Shown in pieces: positions 59,997 to 64,000 of a stretch of DNA of 64,000 nt; position 1 is the stretch's first letter, and each line of letters starts with the position of its first letter. The translations under genes were made by a program, and so were the position numbers. This DNA is from Fomitopsis serialis (Eukaryota; Basidiomycota; Agaricomycetes; Polyporales; Fomitopsidaceae): NCBI RefSeq assembly GCF_022376445.1, contig NW_025955123.1, positions 1 through 64,000 of the forward strand. The letters are read 5' to 3'. Under the pieces are notes generated by a model. It was not told the DNA's origin, ran no database searches, and saw only the letters and a list, made by a program, of their open reading frames with translations.

Positions 59997-62900
59997 ATGG
60001 CGAAGCCCAGGGTAAAGCGACGATGCAGCTCCCCCAAAGTTCAAGAAGTCGAGATACAACGGAAACAGACCTCAAGAGGACTCAGGACACGACTTGTAGT
60101 CTTACCGGACGAAGGCCCATCCACACCAAAGTCCTCAGCGACACCGTCGGCACCGACCGCAGGTCAATCGAAGGGCTCTAAAGCGTCGGGACCGACTGCA
60201 AGTCAATCGAAGGGCTCTAAACCGTCGGCACCGACAACACGTCGGTCGAAGGGCCTGTGGACACCGCAGTCAACCGTCGACCCGCCCGATCACCCTGTCG
60301 GGCCTTCCACTCCACCGCCTCTTCCGTCGGGCCCCCACCAACCACAGCGCCGTGCCCGGGCCCCAAAGGTGGGATTAATGCACATCCGCATATCGGCAAG
60401 GCGGCTAACAATTGGGTAGACCCAACCGGACATGATGACAGCTTGGCTTGAGTACCGGGATGAGTATCTGCGGCACATGTACACTGCCCATGCCCCACCG
60501 ACACCCGACGATACCGGCGAAGCGACATGCGACAAATGCTCGGCTGGGTCCGCAGAGTGGAAGTGCCTCTCTTGCTTCGGCCGGCCGGTGCTCTGCGATT
60601 CATGCTGCCTGCGGGAGCACGCCCGCCTGCCTTTCCATCGCCTGGAGCAATGGACCAATGCGGGTTTCTGGGCCCCTTCCTGGCTTCGAACCCTAGGCCT
60701 TCGCATTCACCTCGGTCACGAAGGCGCTCCATGTCCGTGTGTTGACGAGCCCGACAATGAGAGTGACTGGTCGGATGACGATTCTTGCAATGAATCCGAC
60801 AGTGGTGAAGAGGATGAGGAAACCCTCGGTGATCCCCTGCGTGATGCGGCCGGGGTTGAGCGGGCTCCGGAAATGCATATGACAATTGTCGATACGTCCG
60901 CCGTGCACTTCCTCCGCGTCGAATGCTGCCGTTGCCCTCAGGCGGAGTCAATTCGCGGTCAGCTCCTCCAGGCCGGGCTTTACCCGGCAAGCCAGCTGAA
61001 TGTCAAAACGTGTTTTACCTTCGACGTTCTGGATGACTTCCTCCTCGACAATCTCGAATGCAAGACGTCCGCGATGAACTATTATCGCCGACTTCGCCGG
61101 AAGACCAATCCGGCATTCCCGCATCGTGTGCCGGTAAGTCATGTCACCCTTGCGGACGGTTCGCCTTGTTCATTAGCACACTGCAGGATCGCTATGCGGA
61201 ATTCATTCGTGCAACAAGACAATGGACGCTTCTCCGGGCTATGATGCAGTTCGGATTCGGGCCGACATGGCGGGGCGAACCGGGCACGGGCGACCTTGCA
61301 CTATTTTGTGCTGCCTGCCCACAGCCCGGAGTGAACATTCCAGATGACTGGGACAGTGACCCGAATGCGTGAGTGACCGGGCCGTAAGCCGCGAGCAGCA
61401 ATTGAACGTACGGACAGGTACATTTACGCTCGAGGCTATGTCATGGACGGTAACTTCTCCGCCGAGCATATGAAGATGCGGAAGCCGGGAAACGATGTTC
61501 CGCTTATGCCCGGGAAGGCGTTCATGGTGACGGATGAAGAATTAGCACCTCATTTGAAGTCATCCACTGATATAAAAATGGTGTGTGTGGTGAAAGTTGT
61601 GTTGAGGGTTGTGCTGATTCAGTACAAGAAACCGACATGCAATGACCACCAAGCTATCGCTCGGGCCAATGCTCACCGCCACAAATTACAGTCTACGGGA
61701 ATTGGGGCCACGGCTTGCTCACGGCACGGATGTTTCTTTCCACATGCGGTTGTCAACTTCCAGGCCGGTGAGCGGCAGAAGAACATGGATTACACGCTGT
61801 CGGAAGCTATGAGTTACCGATCGGACGGCATTCGGAACGCCATCGTGCTGTACGACGTGATGTGTCAGTATGGGGTGCACCTTCCAAAACGCTTCAAGGA
61901 CGGTCCGCGGCTCCGGATGCCGCGGGGCCTTACCCTTTACCTCGGCATCGGCTTGTTCCATGTACATGGCCACCAGTCGAAGTGCCTCCTCGAGTACGCC
62001 CCGACGTTCATGCGCGGCGCCGGACAAGTGGATGGGGAGATCGTCGAAACGATGTGGTCTCCATTGGGTAAGGTGTTCGGAAGTACTCGGACGATGGCGA
62101 CGTCGCATCGGCAAGAAACTCTTGACCGTCATATGAACGACTGGAATTGGCGGAAAATGGTCTCATTAGGTGCGGGAAGCAAATCAACTGTCCGGTGTTG
62201 CAGGTTCTCACCCCCTTCCAGTCCCAGCATTGAAGAAGCGCATTGCCGCAAACCGGGTACTCCTTGAGAGCTTCCGAGAGGCGCTGGAGGATCAGGAAGC
62301 CGGGATCGAAGCCGACATCCTGGCTCAATGGATGTCAGCGGTCGCGGAAGCCCACAAAAAGCGTGTGAAGGATGTATCAGTGATGGACGCATTTGAGGTT
62401 CAGGGCCAGCATGGTGGGTGGCGGGTGGCGGATATTACACCACTGATCGCTGACATGTAGAGTAGCTCCGTCAAGGGCGGAAATACAAATCGGTCTGACC
62501 GAAAAAGAAGGCGATAACAACACCATCGTCGGAGCAGCGGAGTGGATGGTTGAGGGAATGAGGATTGAGGATGCACAGTGTGTAATTACAATCCCGCCGC
62601 CGACATTCAACGCTCACACTCCGACAGAATTGCGCTGCAGCGGGTAGTAAGGGCCTATGGGACAAAGACAACGGCAGAGCAGCGTTTGAACATCGCAAAA
62701 CAGAGAAAACGGCTCGAACTCCGGATCGAGCGCTTCCTAAGGAAGGGGGAGGAGATTGTGGGTACGAACGAATGGGACGACGGTCGGCAGCATACCGAGG
62801 TTATCGATGACAACGGTGACCTATCCGACTGGGAAGACATGCAGAACAACGGCCAAGCAGCCGCCGGGCCCAACGTAACAGGCAATGTCCCGGCTTCTAC

Positions 62901-63708
62901 TCCGAAATCAAGAAAGCGAGATGGGAGGGCAGCGGAGTGGCGGCCGTTGTCACTTCCATCGTCCTACTCTGTCGACACGATCAAGACTGCGGACGTGCAG
63001 CCATATGCAAAAGCGGAACTGGAGCTACGAATCGGGCAAGCGAACGACATCTTGCACCAATTGCGGATATTGCTCAGCCAAAAGTCGTTTGTAATGCGAG
63101 CGAAGGTGCGCGATGCCAAGTCGCAGTCGCGGAAGACACGGGCGTGGGCGGATGTGCATGCCGTTCAGAAAGGAGTGGAACACCAGGCCCGTATGTACAG
63201 GAAGGTGCGGCATGCGATGACAGTGCTCGGAGCAACAACGTCAACCCTTCGAAAGTACCAAAAATTGGTGCCTGACGATTTGAAGGTCAGCACAGCAATT
63301 GTAGAACCGAACCAGAGGGGGCAGCGACATACCCGGCTACCCTGGATATGGACGACGGATGTTCAAGGCGATATGAACGCAAATGAGACAATGACGGAAT
63401 GTAAGCAGGTTGCCGGTCACAGTACATCTACAGAGTCATGATTTTTTACAGTACACCGTGTGCATTGGTTCCGAGCACGGTCACAGTTCGAGCGAGCCGA
63501 AGAAGAGGACAATATCCTCCGCCGAGAGCTGGATTCTGTCCGGAGATACTTTGAGTACGAGATGAAACGGTGGGCAGACCATGCCGCCCACCGGAAGAGC
63601 GGAAGGTATCCTGGGTATGCGGAGGTGTGCCGTCAGCGGCGACATATGTTCAAAATGCTCCAGAATGATGCTGAGACTGCATATGGTATCATGTACCTTG
63701 GACGGTAA
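59997..63708 (+). CDS. KDZ-family transposase, intact
   Basis: Nine exons (59,997-60,368; 60,420-61,133; 61,187-61,368; 61,418-61,580; 61,623-62,169; 62,204-62,413; 62,463-62,577; 62,628-63,400; 63,452-63,708) join in phase to 1,110 residues. Exon 1 is basic and Ser/Pro-rich with three SKGSKxSxPT-type repeats. Residues 161-191 form a CxC2-like cysteine cluster (CDKC, CLSCFG, CDSCCLREH), typical of KDZ proteins. The RNase-H-fold core follows with Asp433 (VMDGNFSAEHM), Asp555 (VLYDVMCQYG) and Glu616/Glu619 (DGEIVETMWSPLG), and the C-terminus is helical (AEEEDNILRRELDSVRRYF). All catalytic positions and splice sites are preserved, so the enzyme could be active. KDZ transposons move by cut-and-paste and are often linked to TET/JBP oxygenases in mushrooms. 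Confidence 0.95.
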
Positions 63709-63756
63709 TACAAACGGCCTCCTTGTATATTTACCGCTGTCCGAATTTCCCAACAC

Positions 63757-63872
63757 TTCGGGCGTCCGACCGCGGACGCCCGATGTCGGACGCCCGATGT
63801 CGGACGCCCGATGTCGGACGCCCGATGTCGGACGCCCGATGTCGGACGCCCGAGGTCGGACGCCCGATCGCG
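63757..63872. repeat. 14 bp minisatellite, right border of the KDZ region
   Basis: About eight copies of CGGACGCCCGATGT, beginning 50 bp after the transposase stop codon. The core has the same orientation as at 56.2 kb, but the linker differs (ATGT versus ACAG). Confidence 0.92.
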
Positions 63873-64000
63873 GATGTGTCCTCTTCCTACACTGTCATGG
63901 TTCAATAACGCGGACGAGGCACACAGGTTCATCATGTATTCGGTCATGCTACAAACGAATATATCTAATACCTAGCTAAAAGTCGACTGTCAGCCAACTG

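Noticed and set aside
22771..63872. CRISPR-like arrays
   Set aside because: The 14 bp units have only 4 bp variable linkers, no unique spacers and a eukaryotic context; they are minisatellites.

Overview
The window looks like accessory, transposon-rich DNA from an Agaricomycete (mushroom-forming basidiomycete). The evidence is protein-coding genes broken into many short exons by 45-60 bp introns with GTRAGT-like donors, together with transposases typical of this group: one intact KDZ (Kyakuja-Dileera-Zisupton) and two Plavaka types. No tRNA, rRNA or CRISPR was seen.

Layout. 1-10 kb: an F-box-like fragment, an intact secreted carboxylesterase (minus, 2.8-5.0 kb), then mostly gene-poor DNA with minisatellites. 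10-16.4 kb: a decayed ER-type Hsp70 (BiP/Kar2-like) whose intron holds a 4,045 bp foldback element with arms of about 1.3 kb and a visible 8 bp target-site duplication. 18-21.5 kb: a Plavaka transposase truncated by a second element with the same terminus. 21.6-33.1 kb: a cluster of fast-evolving acidic/low-complexity genes. It holds a divergent pair sharing a 220 bp promoter region, two tandem paralogues, and two further minus-strand genes. 34-38 kb: a proline-rich fragment and two tandem paralogues of unknown family. 39-42.3 kb: an intact 1,029-residue Plavaka transposase. 43.1-44.8 kb: a 1.74 kb near-perfect palindrome. 45.2-56.0 kb: a block of plus-strand genes, including an intact 841-residue 2-oxoglutarate/Fe(II) dioxygenase with TET/JBP-like features and a chromatin-like charged protein. 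56.2-63.9 kb: an intact KDZ transposase (1,110 residues) divergent from an intact 962-residue partner, bracketed by 14 bp minisatellites.

Two ideas connect the parts. First, one 14 bp CpG-rich repeat (core CGGACGCCCG or its complement plus a 4 bp linker) recurs at many gene boundaries, inside an intron, within the foldback arms and on both sides of the KDZ pair. It may be a shared transposase or accessory-protein binding site. Second, a KDZ transposase within 10 kb of a TET/JBP-like oxygenase fits the published association of these families in mushroom genomes; in that view the oxygenase would modify 5-methylcytosine in or around the elements. Exon structures given as 'intact' were joined by hand and checked for reading phase; they have not been tested against transcripts.
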